From Actinomortierella ambigua (lineage: Eukaryota > Mortierellomycota > Mortierellomycetes > Mortierellales > Mortierellaceae): a DNA stretch of 64,000 nt. The notes under the pieces were generated by a model that saw nothing but the letters and a program-made list of their open reading frames with translations, was not told the origin of the DNA and made no database searches. The position numbers were made by a program, and so were the translations under genes. Shown here in pieces: positions 11,371 to 23,900 of this stretch. The stretch spans positions 1 through 64,000 of the forward strand of contig JAAAJB010000069.1 in assembly GCA_016098155.1 (NCBI GenBank), written 5' to 3'. Each line of letters starts with the position of its first letter. Within the stretch, counting starts at the first letter, position 1.

Positions 11371-14300
11371 TACTATGACTATGATCAAGGTGGTCCCCAG
11401 CAGCCTCAGCAATACTCGTCACATGCCTACCATGCCTACCACGCATCATACCCCCAGGAACACCATCAACACCCCCTGTAAGTTGCCCCAGTTTGTTGTG
11501 TCTTATTACTCGGTTGGACTTGAGGTGTGTGGTGGCGATTTTCACCTTTGTATATGTGTGTGTGTATGTTTTTCTCTGAACACGAGAATATGCGGATCGC
11601 CTTGGGCGTATTGTGCTCCATGCTGCCTGAGCTTGAGCTGCACCATCACACGGATGATGGGAAGGGTGACCATGCGCCAATGCTCGAGCGAGAGATGTAC
11701 CACCGATTGTTCCATGCCATCCTCCCCTCCCTCGCCTGAACCACCACCATCTACTCCCTTCCAACTGTTTGTCTCCGCCCATCATCTCTATCTCTATCTC
11801 TTCCCTCCTCCCTCCTCCCTCCCTCCCTCCATCCATTCGTTCGTAACACACACTCGCTCTGCTCCAACAAGCAAGCAGGCAGATATGGGCAACCCTGGAT
11901 GCAGACCGAGGATAGTCAGGAACACAAGAGTGATTGGATAATCTGCTCTTGTTCATATCTCTCTTCTGTTTTTCACGCGCAAGGAATGGAGAGGGACACT
12001 TTGAGCGAAGAGAGAGAGAGGGGGGGGTGAGGACCCTCTTTTTTTTCAGTAGAGTAGGACAGTAATGGCCCCAACCTACGTGCGCACAAGCGATGCAGAG
12101 AGGGGAGGGGTGGATGGGAAGAAACAGAAAAAAAAACAGGGAAGGTTGAGGATGGGGAGAAAGAGGGACACGAGGGAGTAGGGGTGAGTGGAGTGGAGTG
12201 GAGCAAGGGGAAGAGGAGGAAGCTTTCTAGGCAGCATTTAGGCCAGAGGCAGGAACAATACATTGCATTTCACGCAGTTAGGCACAAACAGGAACATTTT
12301 TTGAGCACCCATGAACGTGTGGGTTTGTATATGTGTTCACCACAAGATTGAATTGACAAGAAAAAAAGACATAGGAAAAACCACCTCGAAAGGAGAGAGG
12401 AAACATGGTCTCACAGGTGGAGTTGTTTACAATTTCAGGGGCCAACGAAGGAGGAGAGAGCGAAGGAAAGCCAATGGACCCACCCAATGCACACCACAAC
12501 AGTGAAAGCGCAAAAAAAAAAAAAAAAAAGAGAGAACACAAGAAATTATGAGCCGGTACACACAGAAAAGCAACTCGACAGTTGAAGATATCTCCTCCTC
12601 TGTCGTCTAGCCGGGCATTTGTACTCACTAAAAAAAATACGCGATGCTGCATCTCTTCTTTCCTCAATGTTCTTAGGAGCCCTTCCGTCGAAGGAGGCCC
12701 ACACTTCCAGTACATGCCTCAAAGCGGAGGTAATGGCTCAGCCGTGGGCGCCTCGACCATGGGTTCCAACGGCCTGTACTCGACGTCTGCATCATCTTCG
12801 TCCTCTTCTGCCAGGTAAATTCGGACGAAGAGCTACTTTATCTTTTTGCATGGTGTACGTGTGGGTGTGTGGAGGGGAGGTATGTGCTGTGGGACATGGG
12901 CGAGCTTGTTTTTGTGTCACATGACGATGGTTTTAGGAGAAGGGATGAAAAGAAGCAGAGACCTAGACTTCCCCCCCCCTTCCTTCCTCAACTTCAACGG
13001 GACTGAGCTACTACTGTGTATCTCTGTGTATCTGTGTGAACAATGAAAGGCGATCCTTGCCTGGAGAGAACGATCGAAAGAAAGACAGGAAAGAACGAAT
13101 GAAAGAAGGAAGAGCCTCTATTGTCAATTCAAAAGCCTATTTCAACGTTCACAAATACAAGAGTTGCAGCAGGCACCCTTCCACACACACTACCTCTTCC
13201 CATTATGAAAAGAGCTCACTTGGCTGCTGGCGTGTGTGAATAGGCTATGGGCGAGACTATTTTATTCTTCTGGGAGGTTGTTTTTCGCATTCGCTTGCTA
13301 TCCCTCGGTTTCGCAAACATTCATGAGGGAAAGAGGCAGGATATTTGACTCCAACATCCTTCTCATTCAGCAGGCAGCGGCTTCTCAATCGGCCAATCAC
13401 AGCGATTTAACTAAAATCTTTTTTCCCATCCGCCAATTCTTTGCCCTCTCGCCCCTTTCGCCCTGCTCACTCGGTCCAATCGTATCGATTCCGACCCATG
13501 CGACCATCTCTGTTGGGTTCACACCATTCGACCATGCCTGCCTCCCTTCCAACAACAATAACACAGACACAACAGCTATCCCTCGAACTCAAGCAACCAC
13601 CACTCCTCGGCCTCCTCGGGCACCATGTACAATGCGGGTTTTGACGACTTGCAGGACAGCCCCGGCGGGCCGGGCCACCCCGCAGGGTCCATGCCTCTCG
13701 CCAGTCCCGTCGGCTCCTATGTAGGCCACAGGGACTCCATCCCTGGTTTTAGCTACTCGACTTCGGCGCCTTCGCCCTCAACCATCGTCCGTCCAAAGCG
13801 CCGTTCTGACGTTTATGCCTCGCACGAGAGCCCCTATTTTTACCCAGCTCACCAGCATTACAACCTGTACAGCATGGACAGGAGCGCAAGGTAAATGAGC
13901 CCTTCACTTTTCCCGTCTCTCACCCCCCTCCCCATCGCCCGTCCCCTGACTATCTTCCTCTTTCCCTCACTCTCCGTGCTCTCTTCGGACGTCGGCACTG
14001 TTGGATGTACTGTATCAACATGTGCGTACGACCGTCCTCTCCAGATCTCGTACATCCTAGAGGTTGAGAGGGGAAGGCAAGAGCATTCATGGAAGGGCAA
14101 ACTTATGGCTCATGCATCCACGTGAATCAGTCTTTCATTACTGCTCAGTCAGCCAATTGTCTGGGCTGGAAGCTCTGCTCGCATTCCCAGGAGTACTTGC
14201 TTTGTAGCCTTCTCTGTTACCGCAGCTTCTGCGTGTGCAACCATCCAATTTAATTTTTCTCTTCTATCGTGTTCCCAACCGTTCACCAGAAGAGGAAGGA

Positions 14301-15970
14301 TATACATACTAACACGAGTATATTTGGCCTACTCCTCCTTCCTCCCTCCCTCTCTCTCTCTATCTTCTTCTTCTAGCTACAATGTCAAGATCACTGCCAA
14401 GATTGACCGCGGATTCTTTTTGGCTGCGAATGACTGGACATGCTATCGCCGCAACTATTTCCAGCTGAGCGCATCGTTCTCGATCATTGGCCTGGACACG
14501 TCAATGCACTCCGAGGTGCCTTGTTTGCTGGAGCGAGGTGGAGAGTTGATTACAATCACACAGTTTCTGATCTGCATTGGTGCTCGGATCCAAAACGGCG
14601 AAAAGGTTATCGAGTTGGTCCAGCATACCCCGAAGCGAGACAAGGGCCCACAGATGACCCCACGACCGTCACCTGTGCGAGCCGGCGGAGACCTGAACCA
14701 CAACCCTGAAGAGGCCAACCCAACGGTAGTGACCTTTGAGCGTGTCCAGTTCAAGACAGCGACGGCCAACAATGGCAAGCGAAGGGCGGCCCAGCAATAC
14801 TACCAGGTGCACGTGGACTTGTATGCCGAGACGGATCGAGGCGAGTTGATCATGATGGCAACGTCCAACTCTGCTCCATTGGTTGTCCGCGGTCGATCAC
14901 CGGGTCACTATGCTGACAATGATGAACAGATGATGCAGGCATCGACGATGGGCAACGCCGATTTTGACCGAAGCTACTATGACCGGAACAACAGCGTCAG
15001 TAGCAGCAATGGCGACTACTCATATTACCCTCCCTACTCTTACGGCTCCTACCCTTACCAGTCGCTCAGCTCCGCTTCCCACCTGGCCCAGCAGGGCGCA
15101 TCCCATGACGGCGGCTACTATGATCGTGTTGGCCCAAGCGGCGGCAACGGTGGCCAGGGACCCGAGTCATACCCTACCAGCCCCTTATCACCTGTCAGCC
15201 CTCAGGGTCAGGGTCATCCCGATCAGCATGGCCAAGGCGGTGGTAACGGAGGTGGCAGCGCATACCCGAGCTATATTACGCCGCCACAAGTTTCCCATGG
15301 CTCCAGCCCTGAGGCGGTCTCGCCCGATATGTATAGCCCAGCCGGATTTGTGTCTGGACCCACGACAGATCAAAGCCCGCCTTCATCGTCGGCATCGAGC
15401 ATGCACCGAGTTGCGCCTTTCCATACCCACGCTTACCAGCAGGCATCGTCACAGCAATACCCGAGTGCGCTTGGTCATGACCAACAGCAACAACAATTAC
15501 AGCAACAGGCACAGCAACAGGCACTCTCCTCGGACGGATATGACTATGCGAGTAGCCAGTATGGCGGCAGCGAGCAAGGCTTTGAGGACGACGGGCACGA
15601 GGTGCAGATGGCCGGTCTGCGGATCCATTCTCCAGTCAACTCGCCGCCAGGTACGCCGGCGGTGCCACGTCGGCAATCGTTTAGTGTGGCCAACAAGAAG
15701 GGCGACCGATTGTCGTCGATGGCGGGACCTCAAGGTGTGCGGAAACCACGATCCATCACAGTTTCGGCTGGAGTGGTTCCAGCTGGCGTGGCGAAGCGGT
15801 CGACGAGTAAGACACGGGTGACCTCGACGGTGCACAAGACCATGCTGTTGCCCCATGCCGTCAAGGAGGAGTTGGGCAAGGGTGTCAACAACAATGGTTT
15901 TTCGTCGATGGGCAAGGAACGCAGTATCCCCGAGTCGCCGATGGAGGAACATCATCACCAACCAATCTAG
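10741..15970 (+). CDS. NDT80/PhoG-family transcription factor
   Basis: Four exons: 10741-11477, 12677-12814, 13576-13890 and 14377-15970, giving 927 residues. 10741 is the first ATG of the open frame. The NDT80/PhoG DNA-binding fold starts at about residue 395 with NVKITAKIDRGFF. It continues through NDWTCYRRNYFQLSASFS and QYYQVHVDLYAE and closes with the family's most conserved element, PLVVRGRSPGHYAD, at about residue 568. Family members (Ndt80, Vib-1, XprG, RON1) control meiosis, heterokaryon incompatibility, protease secretion and nutrient responses; which role applies here is unknown. Flanks are disordered: poly-Gln at about 10961-10992 and 11338-11368, Asn/Ser/His repeats, then Tyr/Gly/Pro/Gln-rich sequence. 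Introns 1 (1199 bp) and 2 (761 bp) are long for this window. The three junctions share phase 2, and the two internal exons are multiples of three. Confidence 0.9.
11335..11370 (+). repeat. CAG trinucleotide repeat encoding poly-Gln
   Basis: About ten CAG units with one or two CAA interruptions lie in frame in exon 1 of the NDT80-like gene. A second CAA/CAG run is at about 10961-10992. Both are candidates for length polymorphism. Confidence 0.85.
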
Positions 15971-16571
15971 TTTTTTTTTCATTCTCGTCTGTCTTTTTTT
16001 CCCCATTTTTTTCTCCTTCTTCCCTCTTTGTCTCTTGTCTTTCCTGTTTTGACTCGCATGCACACTTGCTTTTTTGTTGGTGCTTTCCTTTACTTCGCTT
16101 TCATCTCTTCCCCCCCCCCCCCGACCCCATATACCTTGCACTCCCCGTCCTCTTTTTCCTTTTTTATGTCTTTTCATCCGGTCCACACCCTCCGTCTCAA
16201 AAAAAAAAATTGCTGTAACCCTCTTGGCGGAAGGGCGAGGAAGTAAAAATGCTGACTGTGCTTCTTGATGGACCACACTACTTCTTTTTTTATTCTTTTG
16301 TTTTTTTATCAACAGTGTGCTCTGAAATTGTCGTTTTTTTTTTTTTTTTTACTTTAACAGAAGCCAGACATCAAGCGCCGGTCGCCCTGTTTGTGTCCCC
16401 TCCTCCCTCTCCAAACTCCTAACTGAAGTTTACGTTTGTTTGTTTGTTTTTGTTTTCTTTTAACATTAAAATTTTGTTGTAAATTTATTTACAGTACACG
16501 CAAAGTTAAGAAGCACTTTGATGATGTTGTTGTTGTTTGGGTAGAGAGAAGGGGGGGGGGGGAATAATTTT
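15971..16571. other. Convergent 3' region between the NDT80-like gene and URA5
   Basis: This stretch is T-rich, with several poly-T runs (for example 16334-16351). It serves as 3' UTR for both converging genes. No open frame of interest. Confidence 0.6.
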
Positions 16572-17240
16572 TTAAACACCATACTGCTCACGGTAAGCGC
16601 GCATGGCCTTCAAATGGTCAGCATAGGTCTCTCCTTGCTCCTCCAGGTACTCCATGATATCGCGCATGGTGACAATCGACTTGACAGGGACGCCAAAGTC
16701 GCGCTCGACCTCCTGGATCGCGGACAGATCGCCGTTCTTGCCCGTCTCCTGACGGTCGACAGCGACCAAGACACCGGCCAACTTGGCCTGACAGGCCTCG
16801 ATGATGGCCACGGACTCGCGGATGGCCGTGCCGGCCGTGATGACATCGTCGATGACCAAGACACGGCCCTCGAGAGGAGAGCCGACGATGGTGCCACCCT
16901 CACCGTGGTCCTTCTTTTCCTTGCGGTTGAAGCAGTAAGGGACGTCCTTGGGAGGGTAGGCGCCGTTGACACCGTTGGCAAGGGCGACGACGGTGGTGCA
17001 GGCGAGGGGGATACCCTTGTAGGCGGGGCCAAAGAGGATGTCGTGCTCAATGTTGGCGTCGTGGACGGCCGAGGCGTAAAAGTTGCCAATCTTGGCGAGG
17101 GAGGCTCCGGTGTTGAAGAGACCGGCGTTCAGAAAGTAGGGCGAGGTACGGCCGGACTTGAGCGTGAACGTGCCAAAGCGGAGGACTTGGTTCTGGATGC
17201 AGAACTCGATGAATTCACGCTGGTACTGCTTGATGGGCAT
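16572..17240 (-). CDS. URA5: Orotate phosphoribosyltransferase
   Basis: Single exon, 222 residues, the usual length of fungal OPRTases. It converts orotate and PRPP to orotidine 5'-monophosphate, step five of de novo pyrimidine synthesis, in the cytosol. The PRPP-binding signature [13 protein letters not shown] is at residues 127-139, with the paired acidic residues that contact the ribose hydroxyls. The N-terminal block ends with [14 protein letters not shown] (residues 28-40), typical of the family, and [11 protein letters not shown] (70-80) forms the orotate/PRPP pocket. The catalytic loop ([11 protein letters not shown], 107-116) is intact. The start gives the conserved short N-terminus. 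Upstream on the same strand lie the purine gene 17978-20462 and an assembly gap. Confidence 0.97.
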   Translation of the reverse strand: MPIKQYQREFIEFCIQNQVLRFGTFTLKSGRTSPYFLNAGLFNTGASLAKIGNFYASAVHDANIEHDILFGPAYKGIPLACTTVVALANGVNGAYPPKDVPYCFNRKEKKDHGEGGTIVGSPLEGRVLVIDDVITAGTAIRESVAIIEACQAKLAGVLVAVDRQETGKNGDLSAIQEVERDFGVPVKSIVTMRDIMEYLEEQGETYADHLKAMRAYREQYGV

Positions 17241-17864
17241 TGTAGTTTTTGTTTTGAAATGGACAACTTTTTTTTTTGCTGTTTCAAGTAGGAATGGAGG
17301 ACGGCAACGGTAATGACAACGACAACAACGGCAGCAGCTGCGGCGAGAGGGTAGGGGGTTGATGGTACATTTCGAAAAGGAGAAAGGGAAAAAGAACAGA
17401 ATAGCTGCAGAAAGCGGCCCTTTTCAATGCGGGGACAAAGCCAATTGGGACGTGCTTTTTTTCCCCCCTCCTTTCCCAGTAACTGCCCCTCAATAACAAA
17501 AGAGAGAAACAAGCCACACTGAGACAACATGGCATTTGACTCGTCCAGGTCAAGATGAGGTTGAAAGGCCGCCCCCCTTCCCCGCTTCTTATTTTTGATC
17601 ACCGCATTTGAACCTCTCACGACCACCCGATCGTTTCTTTGATAGAACTAAAGTCGGTAGCCCAAAAAAAAATACACATAAACAAAAGTCTTTAATGACG
17701 GCTTGAGACAAAGATGGGAGGATATGAACAGATGCATGGTTACGAGAATAGAGGGTGTGGGGGGGGGGGGGGAAAAAAAGTAAAAAACAAAAACACACCC
17801 ACACATTTTTTTTTTTTTTTTTGGGGGNNNNNNNNNNGGGGGTGGGGCTGCGTTTTGCTGTGGT

Positions 17865-17900
<36 letters not shown>

Positions 17901-17977
17901 GGGAAAAAGGGGGGGGGGGGGGGGGGGGGGAAAGAAAGTGATCAACACAAACACACACACACACTTTTTTTTTCTTC
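17241..17977. other. Upstream region of URA5 with assembly gap and homopolymers
   Basis: This contains the URA5 promoter, then TTTT/GGGG homopolymers around ten Ns, then G-runs at about 17867-17898 and 17909-17930 broken only by short A stretches. It also includes the 3' end of the downstream-reading purine gene. No coding sequence is seen. Base calls across the G-runs are likely unreliable. Confidence 0.7.
17828..17837. other. Assembly gap (10 N) in homopolymer DNA
   Basis: Ten consecutive Ns are preceded by a T18 run and G5 and followed by GGGGGTGGGG. A nominal 10-N gap usually marks an unknown length. The flanking homopolymers explain why assembly failed. Confidence 0.98.
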
Positions 17978-20462
17978 TTAGTGGTGGAAGAGACGCAGAG
18001 TGGTATGCGAGAGGGTCATGCCCAAGGCATCGGCAGCCTCAATGACCACAGCATCCTGGACGGAGCCCGAGGGCGCGGCAACGTACTTGACACCCGACTG
18101 GCGAGCGCGGAAGAGATTGTCCTTGAAGGGGAAGAAGGCATCGGACGACAGCACCACATCGTCGAACAGCTTCATATGGGCCTCACGTTCCTCGGCCGTC
18201 AAGGGCGCAGGCACGGTGTTGAAGACCGACTCCCAAGCCGCACGCGCCTCACCCTCACCAATCTGGTTGGTCACATACAGATCGATGGCGTTCGACTTGT
18301 CGGCACGCTTGGTCTCCTTCTTCCAGTCAAAGGCCAACACCTTGGGGTGGTGACGGAGCCACCAGTTATCGGCCTTGTCACCGGCCAGACGCGTGCAGTG
18401 GATGCGGGACTGCTGGCCGGCGCCGAGGCCGACAATCATGCCGTTCTTGGCATAGCAGACCGAGTTGGACTGGGTATACTTGAGCGCGATCGTGGCGACG
18501 ATCAGGTCGCGGATGGCGCTCTCGGGCAAGTCCTTGTTCTTGCTGACGAGGTTCTTGAACAACGACGCATCAATCTTGGCATCGTTGCGCTTCTGCTGAA
18601 GGGTCAGGCCATAGACGGTACGGGACTCAACCTCCGCGGGCTCATAGGCCGGGTCCATCTGCAACACACAGTACTTGCCGGCCTTCTTCTTCTGAAGAAG
18701 CTCCAACGCATCCGCATCGTAACCGGGAGCAATGATGCCGTCCGAGACCTCGCGCGAAATGATCTTGGCCGTCGCCAGATCCACCGTCGTCGACACTGCG
18801 ATCCAGTCGCCAAAGGACGACATACGGTCCGCTCCGCGTGCGCGCGCATACGCAGCGGCCACGGGCGTCAGCGGCGTCTTGAAATCGTCCACCTGATACA
18901 CCTTCTTCTCCACCTCCGACAGTGGCACACCGACAGCGGCACCGGCTGGCGACACGTGCTTGAACGACGCTGCCGCGGGAAGACCCAGGGCTTGGGTCAG
19001 CTCCTTGACCAAGGGCCAGGCGTTCAAGGCATCCAGCAGGTTGATGTAACCAGGCGATCCAGACAGGACTATTGTAGGTTGTGGGTTGTGTCCATGATAA
19101 GGTTAGTTCAAAGTATTGGTCGGAGCTCGTTTTTCCCCCCTCCTCGCGATAAAATATTTCTTGAACATTCGGAATTTGGTAAAAAAAAAAGAGTCAGAGA
19201 TAAAAAAGAGTGGAGGAAGAAAGGGGGAGGGGGGAGGAGCGGAAAGGGGAAGCAGGAAAGAAGAAGGGCTCACTTACCCTTGATGGGGAGGTCGCCATGC
19301 TTGACAAAGACCTGGGCAGGCTTCTGGTGAGGGTTGGCGCCATAGCGAAGGGTCAACTGCTGGGTGCCGGCAGCGTACTGCTGACGCAGGTAGTTGGCGA
19401 TAGCCTCGTCGTACTCGGAGGTCTGGTTGAAGGCCTTGAGGGCCAGCAGTTGGCGGGTCTCCTCCGTCACCTTCTTGTGCTGCTTGAGCTCGCTAATCAC
19501 CTTGGCATAGTCCTTGGGATCCGACAGGATGCTGACACGGACGTGGTTCTTGGCGGCAGCACGGAGCAGGGTCACACCGCCTGTTGTTTGTTGTTTGTTC
19601 GCAAAAAAAAAAAAAAAAAAAATACAGGGTTTTAGTCATTGTCAAGATCTGGCCTTCTTTCTGGTTGAGACTGTCTCTTTTTTTTTTTCACTGGGTCGGG
19701 GGGAGGGGAAACAACAGGCCAGATCAAACCGACTCCCACGCTCTCTTTTGTAATCTTGATATAGTGGGCAGCGAAATAAAACATACCGATATCAATTTCC
19801 TCAACGGCTTCGGGGATGGTGACGTTAGGGCGAGCAACAGTCTCCTTGAAAGGGTACAGGTTGCACGCGACAATATCGACCTTCTCAATCGCCTGGGCAG
19901 TCAGATCGGCCTCATCCGAAGGGATGTCACGAGCCAGAATGCCACCATGAACAGCCGGGTGCAGCGTCTTGACACGGCCGCCCAGGATCTCAGGGGCCTT
20001 GGTAATGGCCGAGACGTCCCTGAACGATGAAAGAATGAAAAGAACGTATGATTTCAAGGGTTGGGTAGAGTGTCAGTCCTCTCTATTCTTTGCCATGGGT
20101 CGTGCTCCGCTTCCTCTTTGACAGGTTGGTTGGTTGGCTGGATTGTGTCCTTACTCGACAGGAAGACCTGCATTCTGGATGGCCTTGGAGGTACCGCCCG
20201 AAGCGAGGATACGGAAGTCCAGGGCGATCAGCTCCTTGGCGAGGTCAATCAGACCAGTCTTGTCATAGACAGAGAGGATAGCTATTGTTGAGAAAAATAA
20301 ATAAAGTATTTAGCAAACTACCATACTTCATATCCTCCATCCGTTGTGCCCCGAGAAATTCCAAAGGGACAAAAAAAAATGACAAAGGGCGGGCGTGGGA
20401 ACGGAAGCATAATGGCGCTTCCTTGAGCAGTGAATGAGATACATACCAATGCGCTTGGTCAT
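17978..20462 (-). CDS. Bifunctional AICAR transformylase / IMP cyclohydrolase
   Basis: Five exons on the minus strand: 20462-20447, 20281-20155, 20019-19787, 19580-19278 and 19068-17978, giving 589 residues, close to the usual ~590. It catalyses the last two steps of purine synthesis (AICAR to FAICAR with 10-formyl-THF, then ring closure to IMP); the yeast equivalents are Ade16/Ade17. The IMP cyclohydrolase (MGS-like) domain begins [11 protein letters not shown] and includes [29 protein letters not shown] and [14 protein letters not shown]. The transformylase domain includes [27 protein letters not shown] and the catalytic Lys-His in [11 protein letters not shown], and ends [14 protein letters not shown]. 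Exon 1 is only 16 nt (MTKRI plus one base). The neighbour on the same strand is URA5, so two nucleotide-pathway genes sit together. Confidence 0.97.
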
Positions 20463-20921
20463 GGCTAGGCTGAAAGGAGAGAGGGAGGAAAGAGGACGAT
20501 TGTGGGTGGTGGGGTAAGGAGAAAAAGGAGAGAAGAAGAAAAAAAACAAACGCAGTGAGCACGGTGGAAGATTGCGAACAGGAGGAAATCAAAGCCACGT
20601 CCAAAACAGGAAAACAGTGATTGCGGGGAAGAGGGTACCTTGCAAGATAAGACGAGTTGGCCGCCGAAAACAGACACTGGCCGAGGTAGGCTTATGCCAC
20701 ATTATTATTTTCCCCCACCACCGCCTTCTCCCCTTCCCTTGACTCATGCAGTGGTTTCCAAGTCCGTTCAATGGGTTCCTCCCTGCCCCCAATTGCGTGG
20801 ATTTTAAAAGTCCTCTTCTTAGGAGATCAGGGCTTTTGTTCTCAGCTCCGGTAGCGTTTGTCTACCAAGACTAAAAAAAAAATCTATCATAATTCTTATG
20901 GACATCTTTCATTGGCTTTTT
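20463..20921. other. Region between the purine gene start and the F-box gene end
   Basis: This holds the promoter/5' UTR of the purine gene and the 3' flank of the F-box gene, both on the minus strand. No open frame is supported. Confidence 0.6.
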
Positions 20922-23900
20922 CTACGACTGTCGCCGAACAGCTGTGCGTCCACCGGCCTGCGACCCGACACCGACGACGCTCACGCCGCCCAAAAAGACA
21001 TAACTCAGCAACAGGAAAAGATACAAAGCTTGCAGTGCGCGGAACCCCAAACTCTGCACCCACTTGGCCTCCTCGCGCTCAATCTGCATCCACTCCCACG
21101 CGCCATCCTTCTCCGCCAGTAGGTCCCACTGCATCACCGTAAAGGCCTTGAGTCGGGGTAGTGTCGCCAGCACTGCATCAATCGTCGGCCGCCCGACCCC
21201 AAAATGCTCCAGAATCTCGTCCGAGTCCATTGCTTGAAACCGGAACGGGGCTTGATCTCGCCCATGATACTGCTGATGATGTTGCTGCTGATGCTGTTGG
21301 TAGTGTTGAAACAAAGGCGCGGCCGTCGTGGACAGTTGAGGGTGGTGCTGTTGGTGTGCATGCTGGTGCTGTTGATGCAAGGGTACCTGTGTGGTATATG
21401 ACTGCTGGTTCGCGCCCCCGCCTGCCTCAAAATATCCATCAAACACACTTGCCCAAAGCGCACCGTCTCCGTGCGCCACCCACTGGTCCGTCGTCGTCTC
21501 GCCCAACCAATCACTAATCTTTGGAGGCTCCGTTGAGGCTGCAGTTACATCTGTTGGTAGTAATGAGATGATCAATGGCATGTTAGTATCTTATCAATTC
21601 AACCACATCATTCGTCATGTCTCCCCCTCTACTCCCCGGTCCTTTTTTTTTGGATTTTTGTGTACCTCCAGAGTGTCTTGTTGCCTGGCGTCCTTGAGAT
21701 CCTGCACCACCTTGGTGATGATGCTCGACTGTGATCGGGTTGTTGAAATGCAAAGCCTCGAGTGGCATGCCTAGAGGCATCACCACATCCTGCAAGAATG
21801 ACTCGCTCAGGTGCTGGGTTTCCAACACAAGGAACCGCAATGTCGTGCTCACCCCCTTCAAGATCTCCCCCACGCCACGTCGCGTCAACTTCACCGTTCC
21901 AAGCTCAAGGCGCTCCAGTGGCGCTACAATCTCCTTCCGCTTCGGCTTGACTGTTGACCGCGCCCCCTCTCCTCCTCCATATTCAAAGATGGTGTGGTTA
22001 GGCGCAGTTATTGTGTTGGTATTGTTGTTGCCAAAATTCAGGGCTGAGTTGGGTAGGGTGACCGTTGGTGGTGCTAGTGCTAGCGCTGATGCTGGTGCTG
22101 CTGCTGCTACTGCGGTAGAGATTGGTAAGACGACAGTGTTGGTCAAAGCCGTGAGTGCTGCCGTGAGGCCCATGGGAGCGAGTGTGCCCGCAGCTACCCC
22201 AGTTGCAGTAGGGATAGGGGTAGCAGCGGTGTGAGGACCTGGAAATGTAGTAGGCGGGGTCGGAAATCCATCGTCGAGCTCAATGCCCAGCCCTTCGAGC
22301 AGGTCGCGGTCGCGTGCCAAGGAGCGGTACACGCCCAAGACACGTAGCTTTGGACACCGCGTTAACAAAGTCGCCAGCGCGCCTCCACCGACATCGACAC
22401 AGCTCATCACCCGAAAGACCTCCAACGAATGACCTGCTACAGCGACAAGTTTCTCAATGGCGCTATCCGTCACCGAACCAGGGCCAAGAAACACTTGACT
22501 GAGACGACATGGCTGCAAACGAGGCGTAGCAGTTCGGATCTTGGTAGCATACGAATGCGGCATACCACTCTTCTTGGCTTGGTTAGACGTCATTGACGGG
22601 CGAGGAGTGGCTGATGGGCTGCTATTGCTGCTGCCGACAGCGTGATGCTCACTCCAGCTGATGGGGGGTCGCATTCCTTTCAAGAGTGCGCTCAGCAGCC
22701 GATTGTCGACAAACCCGCCCTGGAGCCGCAGATAGCGAAGATTGGTGAAGCCCTGCCCAAAGAGTCGCTCGAGTTCTACAGTCTGCTCCAGTCCTGCGGC
22801 ACGCACCTTTTCGTTTGCATGCAAATCGAGAGCCTGGATCTGGTGGGGGCATTGTCGGTTAACACATTCAAGAACATCCACCAGATGCTGAGGTAAGGCT
22901 TGAGGATGCGCGAAATTGAGAACCAGCCGCCGAACATACCGGCGGTATGGCCAGCGAGACCTCAAGGCCAAATGGCGCTGAGCGACAGGCGGCGGGATAG
23001 TGGGCGACTCATCCAAGCTCCCGTTTGAATGGTTGGGATAGAGACGCTCTTTCCCCTTGAGAGTGGTAGATGGGATGTGAGAGGAGGAAGAGGAGGAGGG
23101 CGACGGGGTAACATCCTGCAGCGAGTGTGGTTTTGGTGAGAATTCGCTGGGGTTGTTGATAGGAGTGGATGTGCGAGCGGTGACACGGGAAGAATTTCCC
23201 AATGTATTGGCCATTGCTACAACTGTGGCAGCGGGCTCCAAACAATCAACGGGTGTTGCAGCCCCTTGCGGGTCTTGTCTCGACGATACCGCTCTGTGTT
23301 TCATCGTGCTGTTGTTTGGACTGTGGACAAGGCAGCAGGTAGGACACAAAGAAGTTCCACAAGGGTGGGAGCCTCCCATAGGACATTCTACTGCAGTTGT
23401 AACTTTCGTCTCAATAGCATCGTCTCTTGTCTCCACGCACGCCATCTCCAATTGGCTTTGGCTGTGGAACGCCCCACTGTCCCTCTCATCAATCGGGGTG
23501 TCTAGACTTGATATCGGTGCTGATATTGTTGCCAGGCGTTCCATTGATGTGGGTCCGCTATGGTCGAGCTTGCGCCTCAATGATGGCAAAGAAGGTACTG
23601 TCATTGAGGGGGTGGAAAAAACAGTAGCGGGAAGAGAGGAGGCATGGAGGACAGTGCAAGGGCTTTCTGTGTCTTGCTGCCCGAGCTCACCCTCCCAACG
23701 GTCGAAGCCTTTGTTGTGTTGTTGTTGTTGTTGTTGTGTTGATGGTGGTTGGTGCTGATGTACATTGGCTGATGTACCTTGAGGTGCTGAACTTTCGACT
23801 GGAAGAAAATCATCATCGACGGCCTCCTCATCGCTCGTCGAACCATTGTCTTTATCGAGCGTCCTCAGCAGTGCTTCCATCTGAATAGGATCGTGCCCGT

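Noticed and set aside
17867..17930. G-runs as a telomere or rDNA-type repeat
   Set aside because: No repeat unit beyond mononucleotide G with A interruptions; sits at an assembly gap and is best seen as low-quality homopolymer.
17981..19330. 449-codon plus-strand frame over the purine gene
   Set aside because: Antisense shadow of conserved AICAR transformylase exons, which are unambiguous on the minus strand.
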